Notes: generated by a model from the sequence alone, not told the origin. Shown: positions 50,934 through 60,890, counted from the stretch's first letter. The stretch is 64,000 bases of DNA from Algoriphagus sp. (GCF_030694375.1 NZ_JAUXYL010000027.1:1-64000), one strand, 5' to 3'. Made by a program: numbers and translations.

Positions 50934-52976
50934 TTACTTCTCCAACCCCTTCACCTTCTCTAAAAACAATCCCTCCACATAAAACTGCCAATCAGAAAAC
51001 TTCAGTGCCTGATTGGCTAAGTGTACATGGTGGTCCTGATCCAAAATGTAGTCGACAGGTTTATTGAGCTGTCGGGTTTTGCCATAAACTTCTTCCACTT
51101 TGGATTGGATAGAAGCCCACTCCTCCTCCATTCCCGCGAGTTTGGCCTGAGCTTGAGTTCGCTTCTCTCCACTTGGCTCGTCATATTCAGCGAGTGTCAA
51201 GATCGCCCGATTGGAAAACTGAATTACCTGGGCCACCTGCTCATATACTTCAAGTTGATACGTATTGCGAAGGGCGGATTCTTTTGCTGATTGAATTTGC
51301 CGTAAAACTTCATCGACCTGAAGCCTGCTTGCCTCAGCTTTGGTAATTTTGTCTTGGTGTTTTTGGCTCCAAGCCCCCGCAGAATCCAAATTTGGAAAGG
51401 GAATTACTGCCTGATCAATTGGATTTTCCAGTTTTCGGAGTCGATTTCGATCTTTTTTGATATCCAACAGCAGATTTTTCCAATCCGCCACAGGTCCTTC
51501 CAGTGAATTGATAAATTCATATTCTGCAGATGCCAATGCAGGCCCATACGCTCTTTGACGATAAGCCTGATGGAGTTCATCGCTAGATCTTTTTTCCCCT
51601 GCCCAGGTGTATTCAGCAAAAATGGAAATCCCTCGCTGATACAACTCGAAATGTGGAGAATCATCATCCCAAAGCGTTAGTAACAAGCCATCAGCCTTAT
51701 TCCGAATAGAGATCAAAGCAAAATCCCGAATGTTGTTGGTGTTACTTTGGTCCAGTGGCATGAGATTCCAGCGCGTTTGTCCTGCAGTGGCACCCATGAC
51801 ATTAAACCCATTATCTGAAAACCATTTGATCGCCCTTATATTTCCCGGAGATTCCGGCATGTCATAGTTCCAGCGCATGTACACACAGTTTTTAGGAAAA
51901 ATGTCAATGTATTTATTCAAGTTGGGCTCATTAACAGCCCAAATGCTATCTACTTGCACAGCCGTTAGTTTACTATTGTAAATGGACCGATATACGCCGG
52001 CATTTTGTAAAGGCATATCATCCCAGAAGATTGGAGTCAGACCTTTTTGCGAAGCATATTCGCTTACCCGATTAAGCCAGATCAATTGGAGTTCCAAGGG
52101 GGAATTCCCGGAGTTTCTTCCTGTGGTATGTACTTCATCTCCTCCTACATGCAGGTAATTGGCATAGGGAAATGCCCTCAGTGCATCTTCATAGAGGTCG
52201 AATTGAACCTTGTACGTTTCTTCATTCAGGGGATTAAAAGCCCAATCGCTTTTCGGATCATCACGCAAAGGTTCGTACTCCTTGTGTTTTAGGATAAATG
52301 AAGCATGCCCCAAACCCTGCACCAAGGGACTGATCCGGATATTTCGAGCCATAGCATAATCACTGATTTCTTTCCATTCAGCGATTGTAAACCCATCGGA
52401 AGAACCCACTTTAGGCTGAAGTTCATATTTCAGCTTGTCTTCGATTTCCACAATCACCGCATTGATTTTTTGCGCAGCAAAGCGATCCATCAACTCATAG
52501 TAGTATTCCTTTTTCTCCAAATGATGTTTCACATCGAGATGAACCGCACGGTAAGCTAATGCGGGTTCGTCTGAGATAGTACATAAGGGAAGCGGGACAT
52601 TTTGATCTTTTGCATCTTCCAGCAACTGACCCAAAGTCATCAGTCCATACCAAAGTCCGGCGTCATTTGAGGACTTGATTTCCACTTTTCGATCAGTAAT
52701 CTCCAGTACATATCCTTCAGATTTGACTTCAAGTTCAGGTTCTAGAGCAAAAGAGATCTGGTCATTTTGAAAATCGGAAAGCGATTTTCCAGAGGTAAAA
52801 TGATCTTTTGCGACCAGAAAAACCGACTCAAGGTCTGAACTGGCCAGTTTTGATTTTCCGGTGATTTCAAAAGAAGATGGGCTTGGTAATACGACAAAGT
52901 GGGCATCTGATTTTTCTTTTGGTCCACAAGACCAGAATAAAAAAATCAAAAAGAGGATAGAGAGAAAATTGCGCAT
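50934..52976 (-). CDS. Family 20 beta-N-acetylhexosaminidase lipoprotein
   Basis: This 680-aa exported enzyme has a lipoprotein signal ending FWSCGP (Cys17), a non-catalytic GH20b-like N-terminal domain (about 25-130, with EGYVLEITDRKVEI) and a TIM barrel. The catalytic Asp280-Glu281 pair is in YLHVGGDEVHTTG; YRAVHLDVKHHL and VQGLGHASFIL are other GH20 blocks. The enzyme removes terminal GlcNAc or GalNAc from oligosaccharides. The C-terminal 200 residues are helical and unrecognised. It may process glycoprotein or peptidoglycan-type sugars in the periplasm. Confidence 0.92.
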   Translation of the reverse strand: MRNFLSILFLIFLFWSCGPKEKSDAHFVVLPSPSSFEITGKSKLASSDLESVFLVAKDHFTSGKSLSDFQNDQISFALEPELEVKSEGYVLEITDRKVEIKSSNDAGLWYGLMTLGQLLEDAKDQNVPLPLCTISDEPALAYRAVHLDVKHHLEKKEYYYELMDRFAAQKINAVIVEIEDKLKYELQPKVGSSDGFTIAEWKEISDYAMARNIRISPLVQGLGHASFILKHKEYEPLRDDPKSDWAFNPLNEETYKVQFDLYEDALRAFPYANYLHVGGDEVHTTGRNSGNSPLELQLIWLNRVSEYASQKGLTPIFWDDMPLQNAGVYRSIYNSKLTAVQVDSIWAVNEPNLNKYIDIFPKNCVYMRWNYDMPESPGNIRAIKWFSDNGFNVMGATAGQTRWNLMPLDQSNTNNIRDFALISIRNKADGLLLTLWDDDSPHFELYQRGISIFAEYTWAGEKRSSDELHQAYRQRAYGPALASAEYEFINSLEGPVADWKNLLLDIKKDRNRLRKLENPIDQAVIPFPNLDSAGAWSQKHQDKITKAEASRLQVDEVLRQIQSAKESALRNTYQLEVYEQVAQVIQFSNRAILTLAEYDEPSGEKRTQAQAKLAGMEEEWASIQSKVEEVYGKTRQLNKPVDYILDQDHHVHLANQALKFSDWQFYVEGLFLEKVKGLEK

Positions 52977-53151
52977 AGGTTGGGGTTATTGGTGGGTGGT
53001 TTCAATTTATCATCAGCCATTTATCGAAGCCGCGCGATGAATTTAATAGAAAATCCGACTTTAACCCAAGGATAAAAGATTCGCATAGAAATTGTAAGAA
53101 GTCGATTAATTAGCAATAACCCGAGACGCAATCCCACCTTTCACCTCTTCT

Positions 53152-54363
53152 ATGAACACAAAGGCCCTTTCTATCCTCTTCATTTTATTCTTAATATTTT
53201 CTTTTTCCGCGATTGGACAAGTGCAAGACACTACCTCCATATCCGAGCAGATCAAAACCGAGCGTGACAAACAGTTAAAAGAACTTAATGAGAAGCTGAA
53301 GCGAAACGAAGAAGAAGTCAATCGCCTGACGGATAAACTTGCCGCAGCAGATAATCGCACTCAAACTGACAAGGAAAAAATCAATGACCTCGAAAAACTT
53401 CAAATAGCGTTGGATAACCGACTGAAATTCCTTGAAGAAGGTCCAAAAACGAAAATCAATCTCAACGGGCAACTTGCATTCACAGAGTTACTCAGCATCC
53501 AACGGGACATTCAACCGCTTGACCTGTTTGTTTCCTCACAGACCTTTTATACCCAACTGGGAAACATTGGTAAAATCCAGAATTACAACACCTTTAACGC
53601 CTGGAAAAAAGACTACGACAACTGGTACAACCGACAGGGAAAAGATGATCAAATGATGGAAGTGATCAACAGTTCATTGAATTTGATAAGCGCAGTTGGA
53701 AGCAATGTACCCCTCTACGGAACTATGGTAGCTACTGCCTCTTCCGGAATTACTGCTTTGATAACATCGATCGGCAAAAAAGAAAAAGACCTGAGCGAAA
53801 AAACTCCTGCCATGCTCAAACTCCTGAATGTCACCAGCCAGTTTGAACATCAAAAAGCAATCATCGATCACGAATGGGCACAAATCAACAAGGAACTTGA
53901 ACAGCTTCAAAAAGAGAATGCCGCCCTGCTCGAAGACCAAATGAACTACTATGGCATCAGTATGCTGGAGTATAAAAGAAAATACATGAATGCCACTTTG
54001 GATATAGACCGGGAAACCTTCAAAAATGAATGCAGAAGGGCGATTTCCGATAAAATCACCCTACTCGAAAGCTCTCAAAGTACCAAAGGGAAATGGCTGG
54101 GTCAGGTGGAAACCTACATGTTCAAGGTTCAGTCACTCCGGCTCCGGTTTGGACAGCTTACTTCCCGAATGCTGGTCAACATGGATCAATATGAAAACAT
54201 CATTTCGGTATATTCAGACAGTACCCGATTCCCTGCAGAATTCACCACCCAAATCAACGGGCTAAACAATTCCTTGAAAACTCTGAAAAATAAATTTTAC
54301 GCCTCTTACAATCCTGCCAAATACATCGAAGATTCTGCTGTGATGTACATTGAGCGCCAATAG
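53152..54363 (+). CDS. Exported coiled-coil protein
   Basis: This 403-aa protein has a signal peptide (ILFILFLIFSFSAIGQ) and then a heptad-rich segment (about 30-100: KTERDKQLKELNEKLKRNEE, VNRLTDKLAAADNRTQTD). The middle (about 155-215) has a Gly/Ala/Ser-rich stretch (SAVGSNVPLYGTMVATASSG), followed by helical parts. No enzyme motif or known family is seen. It may be a periplasmic scaffold or envelope structural protein. The start is ATG at 53152. It stands alone between the divergent GH20 gene and a palindrome. Confidence 0.75.
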   Translation: MNTKALSILFILFLIFSFSAIGQVQDTTSISEQIKTERDKQLKELNEKLKRNEEEVNRLTDKLAAADNRTQTDKEKINDLEKLQIALDNRLKFLEEGPKTKINLNGQLAFTELLSIQRDIQPLDLFVSSQTFYTQLGNIGKIQNYNTFNAWKKDYDNWYNRQGKDDQMMEVINSSLNLISAVGSNVPLYGTMVATASSGITALITSIGKKEKDLSEKTPAMLKLLNVTSQFEHQKAIIDHEWAQINKELEQLQKENAALLEDQMNYYGISMLEYKRKYMNATLDIDRETFKNECRRAISDKITLLESSQSTKGKWLGQVETYMFKVQSLRLRFGQLTSRMLVNMDQYENIISVYSDSTRFPAEFTTQINGLNNSLKTLKNKFYASYNPAKYIEDSAVMYIERQ

Positions 54364-54384
54364 AGAGGTAACTTTTAGGGACGA

Positions 54385-54418
54385 AGACCTGCCAGGTTTT
54401 CAAAAACCTGGCAGGTCT
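54385..54418. terminator. Perfect 16-bp palindrome, probable terminator
   Basis: AGACCTGCCAGGTTTT (54385-54400) and AAAACCTGGCAGGTCT (54403-54418) pair perfectly around two bases. It lies 21 bp after the coiled-coil gene stop. The stem's own T-tract could serve for termination. This palindrome type is a frequent intergenic repeat in Bacteroidota, so it may also be a REP-type insertion. Confidence 0.6.
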
Positions 54419-54563
54419 GAAAATCCGGATAAAATGGAGTAGCAGAACCATTTATCCTATAATTCCCCAAAACCGTTGGGTTTTCTGCATTTTTCTCTAA
54501 TTTTTAAGGCCGGAGGACAAGGATTGTTCCTGCTCACTCTTTTCAACCTAACAAAAACCCAAA

Positions 54564-55895
54564 ATGCTGACACTTCTGATTATCCTGGTCGCTTTGGCCT
54601 TGATCCTACTTGCCATTGTTAAATATGACATTCATCCATTTCTGGCACTTTTTGTAGGGGCAATTATTTACGGGCTGATGATGCGAATGCCGACAGACCT
54701 TATCGTCAAATCAATTTCTGAAGGATTTGGCGGGGTGATGGGAAGCGTGGGCCTTTTGATTCTTTTGGGAGTAATCATGGGGACTTTTCTTGAAAAAACA
54801 GGTGGTGCCATCGTCATTGCAGACCGGATTCTGAAATGGATCGGAGAGAAATTTGTCAACCTATCCCTGATGCTGAGTGGATGGATTTTGTCGATTCCGG
54901 TCTTTGGTGACAGCACGATCATCATGATGAATCCGATCGCCAAATCCTTAGCTTCAAAAAGTAAAATTTCCTACGCAGCAACAATTGTGGCTCTTTCACT
55001 TGGGGCTATGGCAAGTCACGCATTGGTCCCTCCGACTCCCGGACCGATTGCCACTGCGGGAATTTTGGGAGCGGATTTAGGTCAGGTGATATTTTGGGGA
55101 ATGATTGTTTCTCTGACTACACTTATCCCGCTTTATTTCTTTGTCAACAAGTTTGTGGTCACGATTCCGCTAGAACCACAACTAATCGCAGATGAAAAAA
55201 TATTGGAAAAGAAAGAACTCCCAACATTTTTCAATTCGCTGCTTCCGGTGATCATTCCGCTGATCCTGATTATCCTGGCCTCTATCGCAAATTATCCTAC
55301 CAAGCCTTTTGGGGAAAGCGGGTTTACCAAAGCCATTCAATTCATAGGTTCTCCGGTCATTGCCTTGTTGATCGGTGCGATTTTGTCCTTCACTTTGCCG
55401 AAAAAGTTTGACCGCAAACTTCTATCCTCCTCCGGTTGGATTGGGGAATCAATTCTGCTTGCTGCCCCGGTTATTTTGATTACCGGAGCGGGTGCGGTAT
55501 TTGGGAAAATGCTCCAAAATTCAGGAGTTGGCGACCTGGTTACTTCAAACATGAGTGATGCGAATTGGGGCATATTTCTGCCTTTTTTGATAGCTTTTGC
55601 ACTAAAGACAGCTCAAGGGTCTACCACGGTTGCCATGATCACAACGGCCTCCATTATTGCCCCTATTCTGGGGCCACTGGGACTTGATTCGGAAACGATG
55701 AAAGTCTTTACTGCACTCGCCATCGGAGCTGGCTCGCTCTGCATTTCCCACGCTAATGACAGCGGGTTTTGGGTGGTCACCCAACTCTCTGGTATGAGTA
55801 TCAAGCAGGGCAATATGTCACACAGCTTGGGAACCTTAATCGCCGGAGTGACTGCGATTTCATTGATTTTTGTTTTGACTTTGGTGATTGGGTAA
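54564..55895 (+). CDS. GntP-family gluconate/sugar-acid permease
   Basis: This 443-aa membrane protein has at least ten hydrophobic helices and matches the GntP family of gluconate:H+ symporters. Typical blocks are LGVIMGTFLEKTGGAIVIADRIL, SGWILSIPVFGDSTIIMMNPIA, ATIVALSLGAMASHALVPPTPGPIATAGIL and LKTAQGSTTVAMITTASIIAP, with SHANDSGFWVVTQL near the end. It converges with an SDR gene that resembles gluconate 5-dehydrogenases, which supports uptake of a sugar acid such as gluconate or a keto-acid. The substrate is an inference from the family. Confidence 0.92.
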   Translation: MLTLLIILVALALILLAIVKYDIHPFLALFVGAIIYGLMMRMPTDLIVKSISEGFGGVMGSVGLLILLGVIMGTFLEKTGGAIVIADRILKWIGEKFVNLSLMLSGWILSIPVFGDSTIIMMNPIAKSLASKSKISYAATIVALSLGAMASHALVPPTPGPIATAGILGADLGQVIFWGMIVSLTTLIPLYFFVNKFVVTIPLEPQLIADEKILEKKELPTFFNSLLPVIIPLILIILASIANYPTKPFGESGFTKAIQFIGSPVIALLIGAILSFTLPKKFDRKLLSSSGWIGESILLAAPVILITGAGAVFGKMLQNSGVGDLVTSNMSDANWGIFLPFLIAFALKTAQGSTTVAMITTASIIAPILGPLGLDSETMKVFTALAIGAGSLCISHANDSGFWVVTQLSGMSIKQGNMSHSLGTLIAGVTAISLIFVLTLVIG

Positions 55896-55898
55896 AAC

Positions 55899-56048
55899 GT
55901 CCGATGTCGGGTGTCCGAGGACCGATTTGAGACCTACTTCATCATTCGAAATTCAAGATTCGATGTTCGACATTTTTGACCGTTGTCAGATGACCGATGT
56001 GGACCCCACTTCATCATTCGATGTTCAAGATTCGATGTTCGATATTTT
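55899..56048. repeat. Dispersed 40-bp direct repeats and CGATGTCGG family
   Basis: Two near-identical 40-bp units begin CTTCATCATTCG and end ATGTTCGAYATTTT, at 55937-55976 and 56009-56048 (72 bp apart). A relative of 35266-35293 lies at 55899-55926. A decayed relative is AATATCGAATGATGAATG near 9356. The gap 55896-56123 has no gene. Confidence 0.7.
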
Positions 56049-56123
56049 AATCGAAGGTTTTAGAGAAATAGTTGATTTCCGATGCCAAGTCTCGTAATTC
56101 AAAATTCGCAAATCGTAAATCGC

Positions 56124-56918
56124 CTACCTCGCTGTCCATCCCCCATCCACAGTCAGCATCGATCCAACGAGGTAAGTCCCCGCATCTGATGCCAGAAAAA
56201 TCGCAGCACCCTGAATTTCTTTCAGTTCTCCCCAACGACCCAAGGCAGTCGCACCAACTACGAACTTTTTCCCTTCCTCTGTATCCGCAATCGGAAGATT
56301 CATCTCAGTCAAAAATGGCCCTGGACAAATCGCATTTACGGTAATATTCCAAGGTGCCAATTCCAAAGCCAAAGCCCGGGTCATCTGCACCACCGCTCCC
56401 TTGCTCGAGGCGTAAGGGGTTCGGTTAGAAAGCCCCACCAAGCCTAATGTACTCGCAAGATTGATGATTGCGCCTTTGTTTTTCTCCTTCATATAGGGAG
56501 TCACCGCGCGATTGGCCAACCAGGTTCCGGTGACATTTACGTCCATTACTTTGGTGAAGTCTTCATAGCTCAACTCATCGATTGCACCACGGATATTGAT
56601 TCCTGCTGAATTAATCAGAATGTCGATTGATCCAAAAGCCTCGAAAGCTGTTTTTGCCATTGCTTCCATGGCGGATTTGTCTACCACATCAGCGGCAAAA
56701 GTCATGGCTTTGACACCATATTGAGCGGCAATCTCAGCAGCTGCGGCATCCCCATCGGAAGCCTTGCGACTCACCAGCATTACATTGGCACCAGCTGAGG
56801 CCAGTCCGGCAGCCATGGCCAAACCAAGGCCTTTGGTGCCTCCGGTGATGATGGCTGATTTGCCTTTGAGTGAAAAAAGAGCGATTCCGGGGAGTTGGGA
56901 GAGGTCGAATTGGGACAT
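56124..56918 (-). CDS. Short-chain dehydrogenase (gluconate 5-dehydrogenase-like)
   Basis: This 264-aa SDR has TGGTKGLG for cofactor (residues 26-33), the Arg of LVSRKAS suggesting NADP use, the NSAG motif, the catalytic Ser (INLASTLG), Tyr and Lys (YASSKGAV), and a C-terminal LTVDGGWTAR. It resembles gluconate 5-dehydrogenase/2-deoxy-D-gluconate 3-dehydrogenase types. With the convergent GntP permease it fits a sugar-acid pathway. It lies 107 bp after the isomerase-like gene on the same strand. Confidence 0.9.
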   Translation of the reverse strand: MSQFDLSQLPGIALFSLKGKSAIITGGTKGLGLAMAAGLASAGANVMLVSRKASDGDAAAAEIAAQYGVKAMTFAADVVDKSAMEAMAKTAFEAFGSIDILINSAGINIRGAIDELSYEDFTKVMDVNVTGTWLANRAVTPYMKEKNKGAIINLASTLGLVGLSNRTPYASSKGAVVQMTRALALELAPWNITVNAICPGPFLTEMNLPIADTEEGKKFVVGATALGRWGELKEIQGAAIFLASDAGTYLVGSMLTVDGGWTAR

Positions 56919-57025
56919 GGTTTTGTTTTTTGAATTTGTAAATATGGTAAAGAGTAAGTCGTAAGTAGTTAGTAAAGTCCATGGCTCCTACTCACCACTT
57001 ACTTCTCACCACTTACATTGAATTT

Positions 57026-58117
57026 CTACAGGAGTTCACTTTTCGAAAAGGCAAGGCATTTGACCACATTCTCCTCTTCGAAGGCGAGTTTTTCTTCAGC
57101 GTTGAGGTTTTTGACTTCAGGAAGTGCCCCGGGATAAGGTTCGTCACGTACCAACCTCAGGATTTTTGCCAGATCCTGTGCGGATGAATTTTCAAAGGTT
57201 GTCCAATAGCTTTCTTCCAAACAAGGGATTTGCAAAGGATCTCGGGTAATCATTTCCAGACTGAAAGTCACGGCAGGATTATACTTTTGGCACAAGGTTA
57301 CGGCTTCTTTTAAATCTACAATTCCAGTCCCCAGTGGCACCTCAGATAGCAGAAATCCATCCGAGTATGCTTTTACTCCCATATCTTTCACATGGGTGGA
57401 AAACGTAAAAGGAGCCAAGGTCCGGATCACTTGCATCGGTTCTTCGAGCAGGGACACATTATTCCCAAAGTCCAAGGTCACTCCCACCCATTCGCTGCCA
57501 AAGCTTTGAATGAGCTGAGCGAGTTCGGCAGCTGTCCAATCCTTATGATTCTCTACAGCTAGCTTCACTTGGTGTTTTCGGACAATCGGTTCTGCCAGCT
57601 GAAGGGCCTTCGTTGAGTTTATTTTGAATTCATTCCACTCCTGTTTCGACTTGAAATTTTCATAGCGTCTACCACTTAGACAAACCGTCCTCAATATACT
57701 TACCCCAGCTTCTTTAGCCGAAAGCACCTCTTTTTCAAACCTCGAAATATCGGCTGCACTTTTAGGAAGACCGATGCTACCCTCCAAATACATTCCTAAA
57801 TTCTCTCGCTCATCACGGACTTTTCTGGCGAAGTCTTCCGCCCATCCACCTACTGTCGTCTGAATCCCGCCGGCACCGATGGAATGACAATGACGCATGA
57901 AATCCAGTGCATCTTGGAATCCGGGATACTTGGTGCTTTCCACCTTGGAACCGTAGCGAATCCCATAGGAATGGACCACCACACCCATCGGCATGCCTTT
58001 TAAGCTTTCCGGCAAAGCCGAAAATGGAAAAGCCATGGCAGCCGCGGCTAGTCCTGATTTTCTCAAAAACTCCCTCCTACCAGAGGAAAATTCTTCAGTA
58101 CTGATCTTGGATTTCAT
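57026..58117 (-). CDS. Tat-exported sugar phosphate isomerase/epimerase-like protein
   Basis: This 363-aa protein has a Tat signal (SGRREFLRKSGLAAAAMAF) and a xylose-isomerase-like TIM barrel. Candidate metal ligands lie in LAVENHKDWTAAEL (Glu), GVTLDFGNNV (Asp), FSTHVKDMGV (His) and FSLEMITRDP (Glu). The family includes hydroxypyruvate isomerases, 3-dehydroshikimate dehydratases and keto-sugar epimerases. A Tat-exported version in Bacteroidota usually acts on sugars or their oxidised forms in the periplasm. It overlaps no neighbour, but the dehydrogenase-cytochrome gene ends 18 bp upstream of its start, so they form an operon. Confidence 0.88.
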   Translation of the reverse strand: MKSKISTEEFSSGRREFLRKSGLAAAAMAFPFSALPESLKGMPMGVVVHSYGIRYGSKVESTKYPGFQDALDFMRHCHSIGAGGIQTTVGGWAEDFARKVRDERENLGMYLEGSIGLPKSAADISRFEKEVLSAKEAGVSILRTVCLSGRRYENFKSKQEWNEFKINSTKALQLAEPIVRKHQVKLAVENHKDWTAAELAQLIQSFGSEWVGVTLDFGNNVSLLEEPMQVIRTLAPFTFSTHVKDMGVKAYSDGFLLSEVPLGTGIVDLKEAVTLCQKYNPAVTFSLEMITRDPLQIPCLEESYWTTFENSSAQDLAKILRLVRDEPYPGALPEVKNLNAEEKLAFEEENVVKCLAFSKSELL

Positions 58118-58135
58118 AGGCTGGGATATTTTGGG

Positions 58136-60679
58136 CTAGGGTTTGGAATTTGCTATGAGCGCTTCCATGTGTTTATTGAGTTCTGCAGCAGACCAAGGAT
58201 ACACCCTGCCCTGATTCAAGTGACGGGTGGAACCTACCGTCCTACCGGTGACAGGTGGTGCTTCATTGCCCCATTCATTTCGAATGTAGGTAAGAATGGA
58301 TGCAATCACTGCATCATCCATCGTCGAATGGGAAGGCATCACCGGTAATATCTCCGGTGCATCGTATTTTTTCCCGGCCACTTCGATTGGGCCTTCCAAT
58401 CCATGCAGCATAATCAGCGAAAGCCGAACCTCGTCTCCAACCACCCACTCAGAACCTGCTAAGGGCGGACCCATTCGAGCGGCACCTTTTCCATTATTCC
58501 CATGGCATCCTGCACAGGAGACCAAATACTTCTGACGTCCGTCGGCAAATTGCTTCATGGCTTTTTCATCCAGATTCCCGGTGGAAATTACTTTTGCGGA
58601 AGGCTGATAGCCAGGCCAGGAGAAAAGTCGCTTCAGCATTGCCGTTCTATTCTGATCAATGGGCAAATCATTCCGTTTGAATATGGAAGGTTCGCTTGGT
58701 AATACCACCAGACCGGGTTTATCAATATCCCCTGCCTGAATAGCCATACCTGCTAGGATGATAGATTCCTTCCATCCCATTTCCTTTGTATCCGAAATAG
58801 CCAAAAGTCCACTAATCTCTGCCGGCTCGCTGTTAGTAATGATGGCTGAGGTGAGCATTTCCAAGAAAACTTCCCGATCAGGATTGGCTTCCGTCCAGGT
58901 TTTATTAGCCATCAGTTTTTGTAAAAAACGATACTCTTCATCCTCCAGACTACTCATAGCGGCATCCCGTATCAAGGCTAAATGACCATAGTTTTCGATG
59001 ATTTGGCTTAATAAATCGGTTTTGGCTTCGTGTGAAAAAATCTCCGAACTCAGCGCCAATTGTAGCGCAACTTTATCGGAAGCTTTGCCGGCCAGATCAA
59101 CTGCGACAGCTTCCAGTTGGCGCAAAATCCCGGGATCATTCACAGCTGAATTTTCTAATTGTCTAAGCGCTGTAGTTTTGAGCAGGTCATCCCCATTTTT
59201 CAATACTTCAAGCAAAAGCGCGGGATTAACTTTCCCCATTCCTTCCAATGTCCAAAGTGCATGAAATCGCCCTAACACAGATTTTCCGTTTTTCACCAGA
59301 TCTTCTAGAGGCCCTACAGCATTGGGATCATTTTTTTCTACCAAAAGCCGCTGTGCCATATCCCGAAACCAGCCGTCTTGGTGGGAAAGATGTTGGACTA
59401 AGTCCTGGATGCTTGCTTGAGAAAGCTTTGGAATCTGTTTGGAAGCAAACCCTTTCGGTACCACTCTCCAAATTCGCCCCATATGGCCAGGCGAATCCAA
59501 ACCGCGCTTTAAGGTTTGTTCTTTCAAATAAGGAGTCATGTAGGAGCTATGCTGAACGATTCCCTGGTACATATCGGCAAGGTAAAAACCGCCATCCGGC
59601 CCAACCGCAGCATGCACCGGACGGAATCGCTCATCGGTGGAAGCAAAAAATTCAATACCTGGATTGGGATCATGTGCCTGCAGAAAAACTCCTTTTTCGG
59701 TCACCACATTCCGCTTGACAAGATTTCCGGCATTTTCAAGCACGAAGATATTCCCATGATATTCCTTGGGGAAAAGCTGACTGCGATAGACCGTCGGTGC
59801 ACAGGCTGAAGTAAATTCAAAAAGACGACCGGCAGAATCCAGCGTACCGGGAATATATCCTCTGTTTACAGCAAGATTGGATCGGATGGGAAATACCTTT
59901 CGATCGATTGTCAGGCCATGGTCTATGCCTGTGGAAGGCTTGTGGTTTTTATTTCGGGATAAATAATTAGCTGGCACAAGATCACCGTGAAGTTGGGACC
60001 AGTTGTAATTGTAAATCAAACGACCCTGATCATCCTGAGAAATTCCCCATTGTCCACGAAACTCGGTAGTGTCGCGAATCCAAGCCCCGTCTTGAAAACG
60101 ATACCGAAGACGTGATTTGGCACTATAATACCAATTGTCGGAATTCCTCACAAAACCATTGTCGGAATGCTCGGGAATTCCATTAGCCGAATAGGTCGAA
60201 TCCAGTAAAATTTTGGAATCCGCTTTCCAGTCTCCATCGAGGTCTTGGGTGATCCATAGCTTATTATTCTCTGCTATCAAGGCTCCGTTTTTGAACAGAC
60301 CCAAGGCTCTCGGCATAATCAGAGAATCCAGATACAACGTCCGCTTGTCCATCAGCCCATCGCCGTCGGTATCCTCCAGTATTGCGACAGAACCAACAGG
60401 TTGCTTCTCCTCCGAACCTTCAATATCACTCATATAGCCGCGCATTTCTACCACCCAAAGCCGTCCGTCTTCGTCAAACTGGATGATTACAGGAGATTCG
60501 ACTAACGGTTCTGAAGCCACTAACTGAACTTCAAATCCGGATTCAATTTGAAAAGTTTTCAACTCCTCCTCTGCAGTCCGGGCAGGACTATCGGGTGTTT
60601 CAGGAAGAGGTCCGGACTCTTTACAGGAAAAACAAAGCAACACACCAACCGCACAAGTCAACAGGGCACTTCGAAACAT
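58136..60679 (-). CDS. Lipoprotein dehydrogenase with C-terminal cytochrome c (PVC-type family)
   Basis: This 847-aa protein starts best at ATG 60679, with a lipoprotein signal ending VLLCFSCKE; a TTG lies two codons upstream. Residues about 40-390 form the 'membrane-bound dehydrogenase' propeller (FEVQLVASEPLVESPVIIQF, DGRLWVVEMRGY, ILEDTDGDGLMDKRT). Residues 430-640 look HEAT-like (QDLVQHLSHQDGWFRDMAQRLL). The C-terminal c-type haem domain has Cys722-x-x-Cys725-His726 (VSCAGCHGNNGKG) and an axial Met in LPVMPSH. It should oxidise a sugar or alcohol in the periplasm and pass electrons to respiration. It begins an operon with the isomerase-like and SDR genes. Confidence 0.9.
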   Translation of the reverse strand: MFRSALLTCAVGVLLCFSCKESGPLPETPDSPARTAEEELKTFQIESGFEVQLVASEPLVESPVIIQFDEDGRLWVVEMRGYMSDIEGSEEKQPVGSVAILEDTDGDGLMDKRTLYLDSLIMPRALGLFKNGALIAENNKLWITQDLDGDWKADSKILLDSTYSANGIPEHSDNGFVRNSDNWYYSAKSRLRYRFQDGAWIRDTTEFRGQWGISQDDQGRLIYNYNWSQLHGDLVPANYLSRNKNHKPSTGIDHGLTIDRKVFPIRSNLAVNRGYIPGTLDSAGRLFEFTSACAPTVYRSQLFPKEYHGNIFVLENAGNLVKRNVVTEKGVFLQAHDPNPGIEFFASTDERFRPVHAAVGPDGGFYLADMYQGIVQHSSYMTPYLKEQTLKRGLDSPGHMGRIWRVVPKGFASKQIPKLSQASIQDLVQHLSHQDGWFRDMAQRLLVEKNDPNAVGPLEDLVKNGKSVLGRFHALWTLEGMGKVNPALLLEVLKNGDDLLKTTALRQLENSAVNDPGILRQLEAVAVDLAGKASDKVALQLALSSEIFSHEAKTDLLSQIIENYGHLALIRDAAMSSLEDEEYRFLQKLMANKTWTEANPDREVFLEMLTSAIITNSEPAEISGLLAISDTKEMGWKESIILAGMAIQAGDIDKPGLVVLPSEPSIFKRNDLPIDQNRTAMLKRLFSWPGYQPSAKVISTGNLDEKAMKQFADGRQKYLVSCAGCHGNNGKGAARMGPPLAGSEWVVGDEVRLSLIMLHGLEGPIEVAGKKYDAPEILPVMPSHSTMDDAVIASILTYIRNEWGNEAPPVTGRTVGSTRHLNQGRVYPWSAAELNKHMEALIANSKP

Positions 60680-60867
60680 AGTCAATCAGGTATTTTGGGT
60701 TTGAGCAAATGAGGAAGAAAGAATCCTACGCATTCAGGAGCGTTTTCAATTTGGTTTTTATTCTTCTGATTTACAAGATCAAATCATCAAATGGAAGCAT
60801 TCCAATTTGCAAGGGCAAAGTTTGGTTTACTAGACAGGAAAAAGGAAAGGCTTTTCCATACTTCTCC

Positions 60868-60875
60868 TAACTTTG
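60868..60875 (+). promoter_or_regulatory. TAnnTTTG-type -7 box
   Basis: TAACTTTG is a perfect match to the Bacteroidota -7 consensus, 15 bp before the DEAD-box ATG. No good TTTG lies at the expected distance upstream, so the promoter call is uncertain. Confidence 0.3.
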
Positions 60876-60890
60876 CACAAAATACCTACT

